From a virus: DNA of 24,019 nt. Shown piece after piece: positions 14,733 to 20,406 of the stretch. Within the stretch, counting starts at the first letter, position 1, and each line of letters starts with the position of its first letter. Under the pieces are notes generated by a model. The model was not told the origin of the DNA and did no database searches. It was given only the letters and a program-made list of their open reading frames with translations. The stretch is taken from positions 1 through 24,019 of the IMG/VR virus record IMGVR_UViG_3300046010_004814. The stretch is one strand, 5' to 3'. The position numbers and the translations under genes are program-made.

Positions 14733-14991
14733 CGGCCGCCGCTGGCTGCTGCGATTTACACGCCTGAAAGGCGATGCTGCCGGGTGGACGTTTTTCCCCA
14801 ACGCGGCACGGCCCCGAATCCTCATTGACGAGCGGCTCCGTGGCGGGGCTCGACTAGAGACGATCGTGCACGAGCTGCTGCACGCCAGCCTAGGTCCGAC
14901 GATCTCGGAGGAGAGCGTGACCGAGGCGGCGCGAGTCATCCGGCGGACGCTCACAACGCTGGGCTACAAGGAGGTGCAGCATGGCGGGTGA
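14704..14991 (+). CDS. Small HExxH zinc metallopeptidase-like protein
   Basis: A 95-residue protein with ETIVHELLHASLG: H56, E57 and H60 form an HExxH zinc site, and E69/E70 in ISEESV nine to ten residues on could give the third ligand, as in gluzincins. The fold would be minimal. Start GTG 14704 is preceded by GGAGG (14693-14697) at 6-nt spacing; the frame is open further upstream but runs through the preceding gene. It overlaps its neighbours on both sides (29 nt and 11 nt). Substrate unknown: a lysis factor, virion protease or wall-degrading enzyme are all possible. Confidence 0.7.
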   Translation: MPEDHSVTIDGRRWLLRFTRLKGDAAGWTFFPNAARPRILIDERLRGGARLETIVHELLHASLGPTISEESVTEAARVIRRTLTTLGYKEVQHGG

Positions 14992-15982
14992 CGCAATCAC
15001 GGAGATGGCCAAGCGGTTGGCTCGATTGCACCCAGATGCACCGTGCCAGACGCTCGCACGCCGCCTGGTCAAAGAGTGCAACGGTGCCATTACGCTGCAC
15101 CAGGCCCGCATGCGGATGCAGCGGCAGTTCGGGCAGCACGGGGCGAGGCACCGAAAGCGGATCAAGGCCGTGGCACCTCGAGCAGCTCGCAAGGCTGGCG
15201 AGATCTTGGCTATGCCGAAGTCGATGGCCGAGACGTGGACACCGCACCGCATGAACGTCATCGGCAACGTCGGCATTCTGTCAGACGTGCATGTGCCGTA
15301 TCACTCCGAGATCGCCGTGGCTGCGGCCGTTGGCTTTCTCAAATACCAAGAGCTATCGGGCCTGCTGCTCAATGGCGACATCGCCGACTTCTATGCCATT
15401 TCGAGGTACATGAAAGATCCCAAGCAGAGGGATTTCAAAGGCGAGCTCGAGGCGGTGCGGGACTTCCTCGCCTACCTGCGGCAGGAGTTCCCCGACATCC
15501 CCATCGTCTACAAGACTGGCAACCACGAAGAGCGATGGCAGCACTGGCTGTGGCAACACGCCGCCGAGATCTCCGACGATCCACGCATGAGCCTGACGGC
15601 CTGGCTCGGGTTCACTGAGAACAACATCGAGCTGGTTGAGGACAAGCGGCCCGTGCTGCTCGGCAAGTTGCCTGTGCTCCACGGCCACGAGCTGCCCAGC
15701 GGCATGGCCGCGCCGGTCAACGTGGCGCGTGGTGCGTTTATGAAGACGCTCTCGACTGTGATGGTGGGCCACTCGCACCGTACCAGCAACCATGCCGAAT
15801 CGGACATGTGGCACAAGGAAACGGGTTGCTGGTCTACCGGCTGCCTGTGCGATCTGCGTCCCGAGTACGCGAGAGTGAATCGTTGGAACTGGGGCTTCGC
15901 CACGGTGACGGTTCACAAGGGCGGGGCATTTGACGTTCACAACTATCGTGTGATGCAGGACGGCACAGTGAGAACGGCATAA
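14981..15982 (+). CDS. Calcineurin-like metallophosphoesterase
   Basis: A 333-residue protein with the complete phosphoesterase motif set: SDVHVPYH (D102, H104), NGDIADF (D133), GNHEER (N181, H182), LHGHE (H234/H236) and VGHSHRT (H264, H266). These coordinate two metals and hydrolyse phosphodiesters or phosphomonoesters; the natural substrate cannot be predicted. The N-terminal 60 residues are helical and basic and resemble a helix-turn-helix (CQTLARRLVKECNGAITLHQ), suggesting nucleic-acid binding. ATG 14981 has an excellent AAGGAGGTG site ending five bases upstream. Confidence 0.88.
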   Translation: MAGDAITEMAKRLARLHPDAPCQTLARRLVKECNGAITLHQARMRMQRQFGQHGARHRKRIKAVAPRAARKAGEILAMPKSMAETWTPHRMNVIGNVGILSDVHVPYHSEIAVAAAVGFLKYQELSGLLLNGDIADFYAISRYMKDPKQRDFKGELEAVRDFLAYLRQEFPDIPIVYKTGNHEERWQHWLWQHAAEISDDPRMSLTAWLGFTENNIELVEDKRPVLLGKLPVLHGHELPSGMAAPVNVARGAFMKTLSTVMVGHSHRTSNHAESDMWHKETGCWSTGCLCDLRPEYARVNRWNWGFATVTVHKGGAFDVHNYRVMQDGTVRTA

Positions 15983-15998
15983 ACAGAAAGGGAACCAA

Positions 15999-16454
15999 AT
16001 GACAGCAGCTTTTGAATTGGCGAACGAAGAACTGCGTGCGGCCGTGAAGTCTCGGCTGGACCACACGCCGGCCGATGATCCGAAGATGGTGGGCTACCAG
16101 CGCGAGCAGCGGCTGCTCGGCGACTCGCTCCTAGCGGATTACGTGCACCCGACGAGCCAGGCGTACTTCGACCTGCTCGACAGGATGAAGGCTCTTCACT
16201 CCAGCAAGAGCCGGGACTACGGGAGCGAACACGACCCGCTGGCCAACATTCGCAACGGTGCCCTGTTCGTGGGCATTGAGCCATGGAAGGGTGCCATGGT
16301 TCGATTGAGCGACAAGGTCACGCGCCTCGCCACGTTCAACCGCACGGGCCGCCTCGAGCACGAAGGCGTGGAAGACAACCTCATGGATCTGGCGTCCTAC
16401 GCACTGCTTGCCTTGCTGCTCTACCGGGAGGAGCACAGTGGGTCCGCTGACTGA
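15999..16454 (+). CDS. DUF1599/MazG-like nucleotide-associated protein
   Basis: A 151-residue helical protein with the DUF1599-type pattern: SSKSRDYGSEHDPLANIRNG, then GAMVRLSDKVTRLATF and EGVEDNLMDLASYALLALLL. The acidic DK and ExxxNLxDLxxYA residues fit an all-alpha NTP pyrophosphohydrolase metal site. This domain is linked in phages to nucleotide modification or dNTP pool control (established for related families, inferred here). I see no partner enzyme for DNA base modification in the window. ATG 15999 follows AAAGGGA. The end overlaps the next gene. Confidence 0.72.
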   Translation: MTAAFELANEELRAAVKSRLDHTPADDPKMVGYQREQRLLGDSLLADYVHPTSQAYFDLLDRMKALHSSKSRDYGSEHDPLANIRNGALFVGIEPWKGAMVRLSDKVTRLATFNRTGRLEHEGVEDNLMDLASYALLALLLYREEHSGSAD

Positions 16455-16632
16455 CGAATACTTGTTGCAATGCGAACAGGCGGCACGCCGTTTCCAGGGC
16501 GCTTGGACCGGCACGAGCGGCAGCCTCGCGGCCATGCTGATGCACACGTTGGGCGAGATTCAGCGGCTGAAGGTCGAGCTGGCCCGCAGGGAACAGCGCG
16601 ACGAAACAAACCGGGCCAGCGAGTTGAGGTAA
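16438..16632 (+). CDS. Small hypothetical phage protein
   Basis: A 64-residue protein: a helical N-terminus (LTDEYLLQCEQAARRFQGAW) and a charged C-terminal helix (EIQRLKVELARREQRDE) likely to form a coiled coil. Start GTG 16438 is preceded by GGGAGGAG and lies within the end of the DUF1599 gene (17 nt overlap), so translation is coupled. No family recognised. It is the last gene of the rightward late block; the convergent integrase ends 52 nt further on. Confidence 0.55.
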   Translation: MGPLTDEYLLQCEQAARRFQGAWTGTSGSLAAMLMHTLGEIQRLKVELARREQRDETNRASELR

Positions 16633-16684
16633 TGGCAGCGTTTCCCTCCCTTTCCGCAGCCGTCGCTTCCTCGCTGTGCCCGGT

Positions 16685-17578
16685 TCATCCGATGTCGAGT
16701 GGCGGCATCACGTCTACGCTGCTCTGTTCGCTGGGGCAAATCGCTGAATCGACGTATCGTTCCTGAAGCTTCGGGTCGCTGTGGTCGAGCACCTGGGTGG
16801 CCGCAGCGGTTCCGCCGGCCAACGCAGCGTAGGAAGCCCGCGTCCTCCGCAGCCCGTGGAAGCCTCGGTATTTCACGTCGGCCAGCCGGCAAAGCAGTTG
16901 AAGGCTCGTCCACAGGCTGGCGTGCTGTCGGTCCCATGGCCACACCAGTTCGTCAGGCTTGCCCTCTCGAGACGCCAGCATGTCAGCCAGCTGCTGGGTG
17001 AAATCCCGCTCGATGTCGTGCGTGCGGCCCTTGCGGGTGTCGCCGAGAAACCGGACGCGCCGCCGCACCAGATCCACCTCACGCCACCGTAGGGCGAGCA
17101 AGGCCGACAGGCGCTCTCCCGAGCAGTACGCCATGTAGATCAGCGTAGACCACCACCAGCACGACGGCTTGCCACCTGTGCGGCCCTTGCGGAGCCGCGC
17201 CCGTCTCACGAGTTTGGCCACGTCATCAGCCGTGTAGGCCCGGCCCGTTGGCAGGCTCTTGGCCACCTTGATCCTGGGAAGCTCTGGGAACTCTGCCGCC
17301 CATCGCTTGCGGGCTGCCAGATTCCACGCAGCCTGGATCATCACCTTGTCCTTCTGGACTGTGGCCGGCCGCACCTGCTTCCCACGGCAGGACTGCGTGG
17401 CACGGTCCCTGAGGTAGCGACTGATGACTAGGTCATCTAGGTCGGCCACTGTGGGCTCGTGTCCTAGAAACGCTCGTAGGCGTTCTAGGAGCATGCCGTA
17501 CAGCCTCATGGTCTTGGCGTCGAGGTTCCGCAGATCGCCGTATCGTTCAAACAGTTCCGCCAGCTTCATCGGTTCCAT
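16685..17578 (-). CDS. int: Tyrosine-recombinase integrase
   Basis: Catalyses site-specific integration and excision. In the 297-residue protein the catalytic residues are R156 (SGERLSALL), K183 (TRKGR), H241 and R244 (HGLRRT), H266 (LDHSDPK) and nucleophile Y275 (ERYVDS). The N-terminal core-binding domain spans about residues 1-110. I chose ATG 17578, with AAGGAG seven to twelve bases upstream on the minus strand; a start at 17647 would add 23 residues through promoter-like sequence. It is the only convincing gene on the minus strand and sits between late and early regions, marking the phage as temperate. Confidence 0.9.
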   Translation of the reverse strand: MEPMKLAELFERYGDLRNLDAKTMRLYGMLLERLRAFLGHEPTVADLDDLVISRYLRDRATQSCRGKQVRPATVQKDKVMIQAAWNLAARKRWAAEFPELPRIKVAKSLPTGRAYTADDVAKLVRRARLRKGRTGGKPSCWWWSTLIYMAYCSGERLSALLALRWREVDLVRRRVRFLGDTRKGRTHDIERDFTQQLADMLASREGKPDELVWPWDRQHASLWTSLQLLCRLADVKYRGFHGLRRTRASYAALAGGTAAATQVLDHSDPKLQERYVDSAICPSEQSSVDVMPPLDIG

Positions 17579-17600
17579 GCTGTCTCTCCTTTGGTGCGTG

Positions 17601-17620
17601 AGTGTACACCAGTATACAAC
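17601..17620. repeat. Two tandem decamers upstream of integrase
   Basis: AGTGTACACC and AGTATACAAC stand side by side and agree in 8 of 10 positions; each contains a near-palindrome (GTGTACAC, GTATAC). They lie 23-42 bases upstream of the integrase start. They could bind a recombination-directionality factor or regulator, or be integrase arm sites. On the minus strand TATACT (17611-17616) could act as a -10 of the integrase promoter, but no good -35 is visible. Confidence 0.35.
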
Positions 17621-17706
17621 CCTATAAGGGGAGCCGCCTCCACTCAAACATTGACCTTTGCCAATCGATCGTATGGGCGGTCGGAGGGCTGGGGCAAGCG
17701 GCGGAT

Positions 17707-17741
17707 TTGACGCCGCTATTTCCGGCGTTAGTATTGGGGCA
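17707..17741 (+). promoter_or_regulatory. Promoter P1 with inverted CGGCGTTAG operator
   Basis: TTGACG (17707-17712), 16-nt spacer, TAGTAT (17729-17734). The predicted start falls at about 17741, which is the A of the gene's ATG, so the mRNA may be leaderless. CGGCGTTAG (17723-17731), the reverse complement of the CTAACGCCG motif of P2 and P3, overlaps spacer and -10. An inverted GACGCCG (17709-17715) is also present. Confidence 0.55.
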
Positions 17742-17977
17742 TGGTTTTGGCACTACCCGAAGGCAAGAAGCTAATCTCCACCGCTGAGGCGGCAAAGATC
17801 CTTGGCGTGACCATGGGTCGCATGCGTCAACTGGCGATCGCTGGGCCGAAAAAAGGTGGCCTTCACTCCTGGCTGGCCGCGCCGACCGCCCGCGTCTTTG
17901 ACGAGGTCGAGGTCAAGAAGCGGGCAGGCTCGACGCAAAAGACCGGCCGGAAGGCTGGCGGCTTCAAGGCCAACTAG
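17741..17977 (+). CDS. Small helix-turn-helix protein (excisionase/regulator-like)
   Basis: A 78-residue protein. LISTAEAAKILGVTMGRMRQ (about residues 11-30) is a MerR/excisionase-type helix-turn-helix, followed by a wing-like region (HSWLAAPTARVFDEVEVKKR) and a basic tail. Proteins of this size next to an integrase can be excisionases, Cro-like regulators or repressors. ATG 17741 lacks a clear Shine-Dalgarno and coincides with the predicted P1 transcription start. It is transcribed divergently from int. It is one candidate for the factor binding the CTAACGCCG operators. Confidence 0.7.
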   Translation: MVLALPEGKKLISTAEAAKILGVTMGRMRQLAIAGPKKGGLHSWLAAPTARVFDEVEVKKRAGSTQKTGRKAGGFKAN

Positions 17978-18000
17978 CGTTTCCTGCGGGAAAACAGCAC

Positions 18001-18052
18001 AGAAAAAAATCTTTTTCTCACCTCTTGTATGTTCTAACGCCGACGCTAGAAT
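18001..18052 (+). promoter_or_regulatory. Promoter P2 with UP-like tract and palindromic operator
   Basis: TTGTAT (18025-18030), 16-nt spacer and TAGAAT (18047-18052), a near-consensus -10. An A/T tract (18001-18018, A-run then T-run) lies just upstream of -35, as an UP element does; it could also form a 7-bp stem. The spacer contains TTCTAACGCCGACGCTAGAA (18032-18051), an imperfect palindrome of half-site TTCTARCGYCG. A repressor bound here would block polymerase. It reads into the 18104 gene. Confidence 0.6.
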
Positions 18053-18056
18053 ACGG

Positions 18057-18081
18057 GCGTCGGGCACATGAGACCTGACGC
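18057..18081 (+). promoter_or_regulatory. 5' leader hairpin of the P2 transcript
   Basis: GCGTCGGG (18057-18064) pairs with CCTGACGC (18074-18081), 8 pairs with one G-U, loop of 9 nt. It would sit at the extreme 5' end of the P2 mRNA (start about 18059), where such hairpins often protect transcripts. The loop holds an in-frame ATG at 18068 without Shine-Dalgarno, which argues for the start at 18104. Confidence 0.35.
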
Positions 18082-18103
18082 AACGCAAACCGGGAGACGA
18101 AAG

Positions 18104-18367
18104 ATGGACGCCATGATCACCGAGACCAGCCGCCAGACCGCCCTCGGGAACGACTACCTGTACGTCGAGATGCAGTGCGGAAAGCACGCAGCGTTGGTGG
18201 TGGTTTGCCGTGGCGCAACCAACTACGTGCAAGTCGTGGTGCAGAACGCCATGAATCGTGCCTGGCGTGGAATGGGCAAGCGGTTTTCAACAGTTGAGGC
18301 TGCTATGGCCGCATACAAGACCGACGCCATCCGCAGCATGATTCAAACGGCCTGCGGGATCGCCTGA
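18104..18367 (+). CDS. Hypothetical early protein
   Basis: An 87-residue protein with a hydrophobic beta-like centre (YVEMQCGKHAALVVVCRGAT, then NYVQVVVQNAMNRAWRGM) and a C-terminal helix (FSTVEAAMAAYKTDAIRSMI). Start ATG 18104 is preceded by GGGAGA at 18092-18097; ATG 18068 is in frame but within the leader hairpin. It is the first gene under promoter P2. No family recognised. Position suggests an early regulator or host-interaction protein, without direct evidence. Confidence 0.6.
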   Translation: MDAMITETSRQTALGNDYLYVEMQCGKHAALVVVCRGATNYVQVVVQNAMNRAWRGMGKRFSTVEAAMAAYKTDAIRSMIQTACGIA

Positions 18368-18384
18368 CCAACTCACAAGGTGGG

Positions 18385-18420
18385 GCCACCCGGCCTGCCG
18401 CAAGCTGCGAAACGGGTGGC
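18385..18420 (+). repeat. Inverted repeat between two early genes
   Basis: GCCACCCG (18385-18392) pairs exactly with CGGGTGGC (18413-18420), enclosing 20 nt in which CGCA can further pair with TGCG. No T-run follows, so it is not a typical terminator. It could be a structured mRNA element or processing site between the 18104 and 18460 genes. Confidence 0.4.
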
Positions 18421-18459
18421 AATCGCACAACGGACTCTACGGCCAAGGAGGGCCACGCC

Positions 18460-18603
18460 ATGAAACGCCAGTGGAATGCCGCCATGAAATCCCTGCTTCT
18501 GATCCGCGTCGGCCAAGAGCTCGGCACGTCGAGCGAGTTAGCCCAGACGATCGCCCACTCGATTGACTTCGTTCTCGGCACGCTCGCCCGTTTTTTTAGT
18601 TGA
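18460..18603 (+). CDS. 47-residue small protein
   Basis: A short gene supported by a near-perfect AAGGAGG (18445-18451), eight bases from ATG 18460. The product begins MKRQWNAAMKSLLLIRVGQE, then LGTSSELAQTIAHSIDFVLG and LARFFS. It is helical and amphipathic; the C-terminal part SIDFVLGTLARFF could touch a membrane or partner protein. The stop TGA lies inside the -35 of promoter P3 (18600-18605), so gene end and promoter overlap. No family recognised. Confidence 0.55.
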   Translation: MKRQWNAAMKSLLLIRVGQELGTSSELAQTIAHSIDFVLGTLARFFS

Positions 18604-18652
18604 CAGTTCTAACGCCGCCGCTATGTTGCCACGATCTAACGCCGACGCTAAC
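18600..18652 (+). promoter_or_regulatory. Promoter P3 with two CTAACGCCG operators
   Basis: Consensus TTGACA (18600-18605), 16-nt spacer and TATGTT (18622-18627). Operator a, TTCTAACGCCGCCGCTATG (18607-18625), fills the spacer; operator b, ATCTAACGCCGACGCTAAC (18634-18652), begins at the predicted start. They are 27 bp apart. Placement is the same as in P2. It is the best candidate for the main rightward early promoter, reading toward recT and replication genes. Confidence 0.65.
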
Positions 18653-18697
18653 TACTGTACGAAAGTTCGAGTCCCCTCATTTTGACGATCTGCTCCC

Positions 18698-18725
18698 TTG
18701 ACTCTGGCCTATACGGCCGTACATT
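18698..18725 (+). promoter_or_regulatory. Possible promoter P4 with TACGGCCGTA palindrome
   Basis: TTGACT (18698-18703), 16-nt spacer and TACATT (18720-18725). The perfect 10-bp palindrome TACGGCCGTA (18712-18721) overlaps the spacer end and the -10. It differs from the CTAACGCCG operators, so a second regulator could act here. It would drive the gene at 18752. Confidence 0.4.
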
Positions 18726-18751
18726 GCCCCACCACACGAAAGGAAATCGCC

Positions 18752-18976
18752 ATGAACGCAGACGCACATCACGCCGAATACCTCGCCGCTGCCGCCGCCA
18801 TCCACGAACAGACGCCACGCACTCGATGCCAAGAGCCCGCCGTTGGCGACTTCATTAGCGGCGTCACAGAAGGCCGCCACTGGAGCGGCCACGTCGAGTG
18901 GGTTGAGCGCGGGTTCGCCTGCGTCAACGTCGGCGGCGCTTGGGTGAGCGTGCCGCTCTACGACATCACGCATTAG
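18752..18976 (+). CDS. Hypothetical early protein, 74 residues
   Basis: Begins MNADAHHAEYLAAAAAIHEQ, a helical segment, and continues with EPAVGDFISGVTEGRHWSGH, then VEWVERGFACVNVGGAWVSV, which looks like a small SH3-like beta barrel. ATG 18752 has AAAGGA (18739-18744) upstream; a longer frame from 18698 begins inside promoter P4 and is unlikely. No family recognised. The following 100 bases hold a 6-bp hairpin (CCCGGT/ACCGGG, 18980-18994) and no further convincing gene. Confidence 0.6.
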   Translation: MNADAHHAEYLAAAAAIHEQTPRTRCQEPAVGDFISGVTEGRHWSGHVEWVERGFACVNVGGAWVSVPLYDITH

Positions 18977-19077
18977 GAGCCCGGTGGAACCGGGATTGCC
19001 AAGGAAGGGACTCTGCCGCCGAGCCAGGATGGGGAAGCGGCTTTCACAAAAGGGACTGAAACGAAAGGACGCGACAG

Positions 19078-19740
19078 ATGAGCACGGATCTGACAACCGG
19101 CCTGCGGGTAAACACCGTGGGCGACTTGATGACGCTGGGCAAGATCGCCGCCTCGAGCGGGCTCGTGCCTAAGGACTACCAAAACCAGCCCGAGAAGTGC
19201 GCCGGGGCGATCGCCTTTGGTGCTGAGCTGGGCCTAGCCCCGATGCAGGCGTTGCAGTGCATTGCCAACATCAACGGCAGGCCGAGCATCTGGGGCGACT
19301 CGGCCAAGGCGCTCTGCCTGGCCTCGCCTGTGTGCGACGAGATTAGCGAGACGATCGAGGGCGAAGGCACGCCAAACCCCAAGGCCGTGTGTATCGCCAA
19401 GCGGCGTGGGCAGTCGCCCGTCCGCGTCGAGTTCAGCGTCGAGGACGCCAAGCGTGCCGGGCTGTGGGGCAAGCAAGGCCCGTGGACGCAGTACCCCAAG
19501 CGGATGCTGCAGCTGCGTGCCCGTGGCTTCGCCCTGCGTGATGCGTTCCCTGACATCCTGCGTGGCCTCGTGACGGCCGAAGAGGCGCAGGACTACCAGA
19601 CGGCCAGGCCGCAGCCTTCCGTCCGTGTGACGCAGCCAAAGCCTGCTGTGCAGCGGATTGAGCACGTCGAAGCCGAGGCCATCGACACCGACGTGGAGCA
19701 CTTCGACGCCGCCGAGATCGCAGCGGAGGCCAGAGCATGA
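19078..19740 (+). CDS. recT: RecT-like single-strand annealing protein
   Basis: A 220-residue protein with the RecT-like block CAGAIAFGAELGLAPMQALQ, followed by CIANINGRPSIWGDSAKALC, then RVEFSVEDAKRAGLWGKQGP and WTQYPKRMLQLRARGFALRD. Such proteins anneal complementary strands in phage recombination and replication. The acidic C-terminus (about residues 190-220) is typical of a partner-binding tail. ATG 19078 has AAAGGA upstream at 19065-19070. No separate RecE-type exonuclease is visible nearby; the HNH-helicase at 20403 is not its usual partner. The end overlaps the next gene as ATGA. Confidence 0.82.
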   Translation: MSTDLTTGLRVNTVGDLMTLGKIAASSGLVPKDYQNQPEKCAGAIAFGAELGLAPMQALQCIANINGRPSIWGDSAKALCLASPVCDEISETIEGEGTPNPKAVCIAKRRGQSPVRVEFSVEDAKRAGLWGKQGPWTQYPKRMLQLRARGFALRDAFPDILRGLVTAEEAQDYQTARPQPSVRVTQPKPAVQRIEHVEAEAIDTDVEHFDAAEIAAEARA

Positions 19741-19982
19741 ACGACGAACCAGACGAAGACCGCATGCAAGCCCAGCGCCGCCGCTGGAAAGAGCTTGACC
19801 ACGTCGCCGCCGAGATTGCATCGGAGCGGGCGACGATGCAGACCGACATCGGCAAGGTGCTCGAGGACGGCCCGCCCTCGCCGTTCATCGTGGATCGCGG
19901 GATCTACACCTCTCGGCGTGACCGCGAGGCGATCCAGCGAGAGGAAGACCGCATCACACGACTGGAGCAAATGGGCAGATAG
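19737..19982 (+). CDS. Small charged helical protein
   Basis: An 81-residue, strongly charged protein (MNDEPDEDRMQAQRRRWKEL, then HVAAEIASERATMQTDIGKV) ending in REEDRITRLEQMGR. Two predicted helices with coiled-coil character flank a Pro-rich middle (DGPPSPFIVDRGIY). It starts in the RecT gene's ATGA overlap, so it is probably co-translated. No family recognised; possibly an accessory to annealing. The 121-nt gap after it contains a 7-bp hairpin (20006-20027, loop 8 nt) and no gene. Confidence 0.55.
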   Translation: MNDEPDEDRMQAQRRRWKELDHVAAEIASERATMQTDIGKVLEDGPPSPFIVDRGIYTSRRDREAIQREEDRITRLEQMGR

Positions 19983-20103
19983 ATCACAGCCGGCACACCC
20001 TTGCTTGCGGCTTGCATCGGAGCCGCATGGGTCGCCTACCGGGAGTGGCGAGTAACCACCGGCGTAAGCCCACGAGACGGGCCAATACACGGAAAGGATT
20101 CCT

Positions 20104-20406
20104 ATGTCCGACTACTACGCTGAAACGCTCGACACGCTGCCGCTCTTTCGGCGGACAGATCCGGTGACGAGCAAGGCCGCAGCTGCTGACGCGAAGACGT
20201 TCCGAGGCGAGCACCACGCCGCGATCCTCGAGGCGCTGAGCCAAGGCCCGGCCGGGGCCAGTGGGATTGCGGCACGGTGTGGGCTGCTCGCGCACCAGGT
20301 CAACAAGCGGATCCACGAGCTCGCCAAGTGCGGGCGGATTGCGGAGACGGGCAACATCGTGACCAGCGCCAGCGGGCGAGGGGAACGGGAGTGGAGGGTG
20401 TCGTGA
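20104..20406 (+). CDS. Winged-helix DNA-binding protein
   Basis: A 100-residue protein with DPVTSKAAAADAKTFRGEHH, a segment common in small phage proteins, followed by a winged helix (HAAILEALSQGPAGASGIAA, then RCGLLAHQVNKRIHELAKCG, with wing IAETGNIVTSASGRGEREW). It probably binds DNA, with unknown target. Start ATG 20104 is preceded by AAGGA. The stop overlaps the GTG start of the helicase gene (GTGA, 20403-20406). Confidence 0.72.
   Translation: MSDYYAETLDTLPLFRRTDPVTSKAAAADAKTFRGEHHAAILEALSQGPAGASGIAARCGLLAHQVNKRIHELAKCGRIAETGNIVTSASGRGEREWRVS

Noticed and set aside
18581-18600. T-run 18591-18597 as a terminator
   Set aside because: Seven T follow GC-rich sequence, but no stable hairpin can be formed immediately upstream.
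18984-19172. GTG-started frame of 62 residues after 18976
   Set aside because: AGGAG at 18975-18979 is suggestive, but half of the frame overlaps the RecT-like gene and the product is low-complexity basic sequence.
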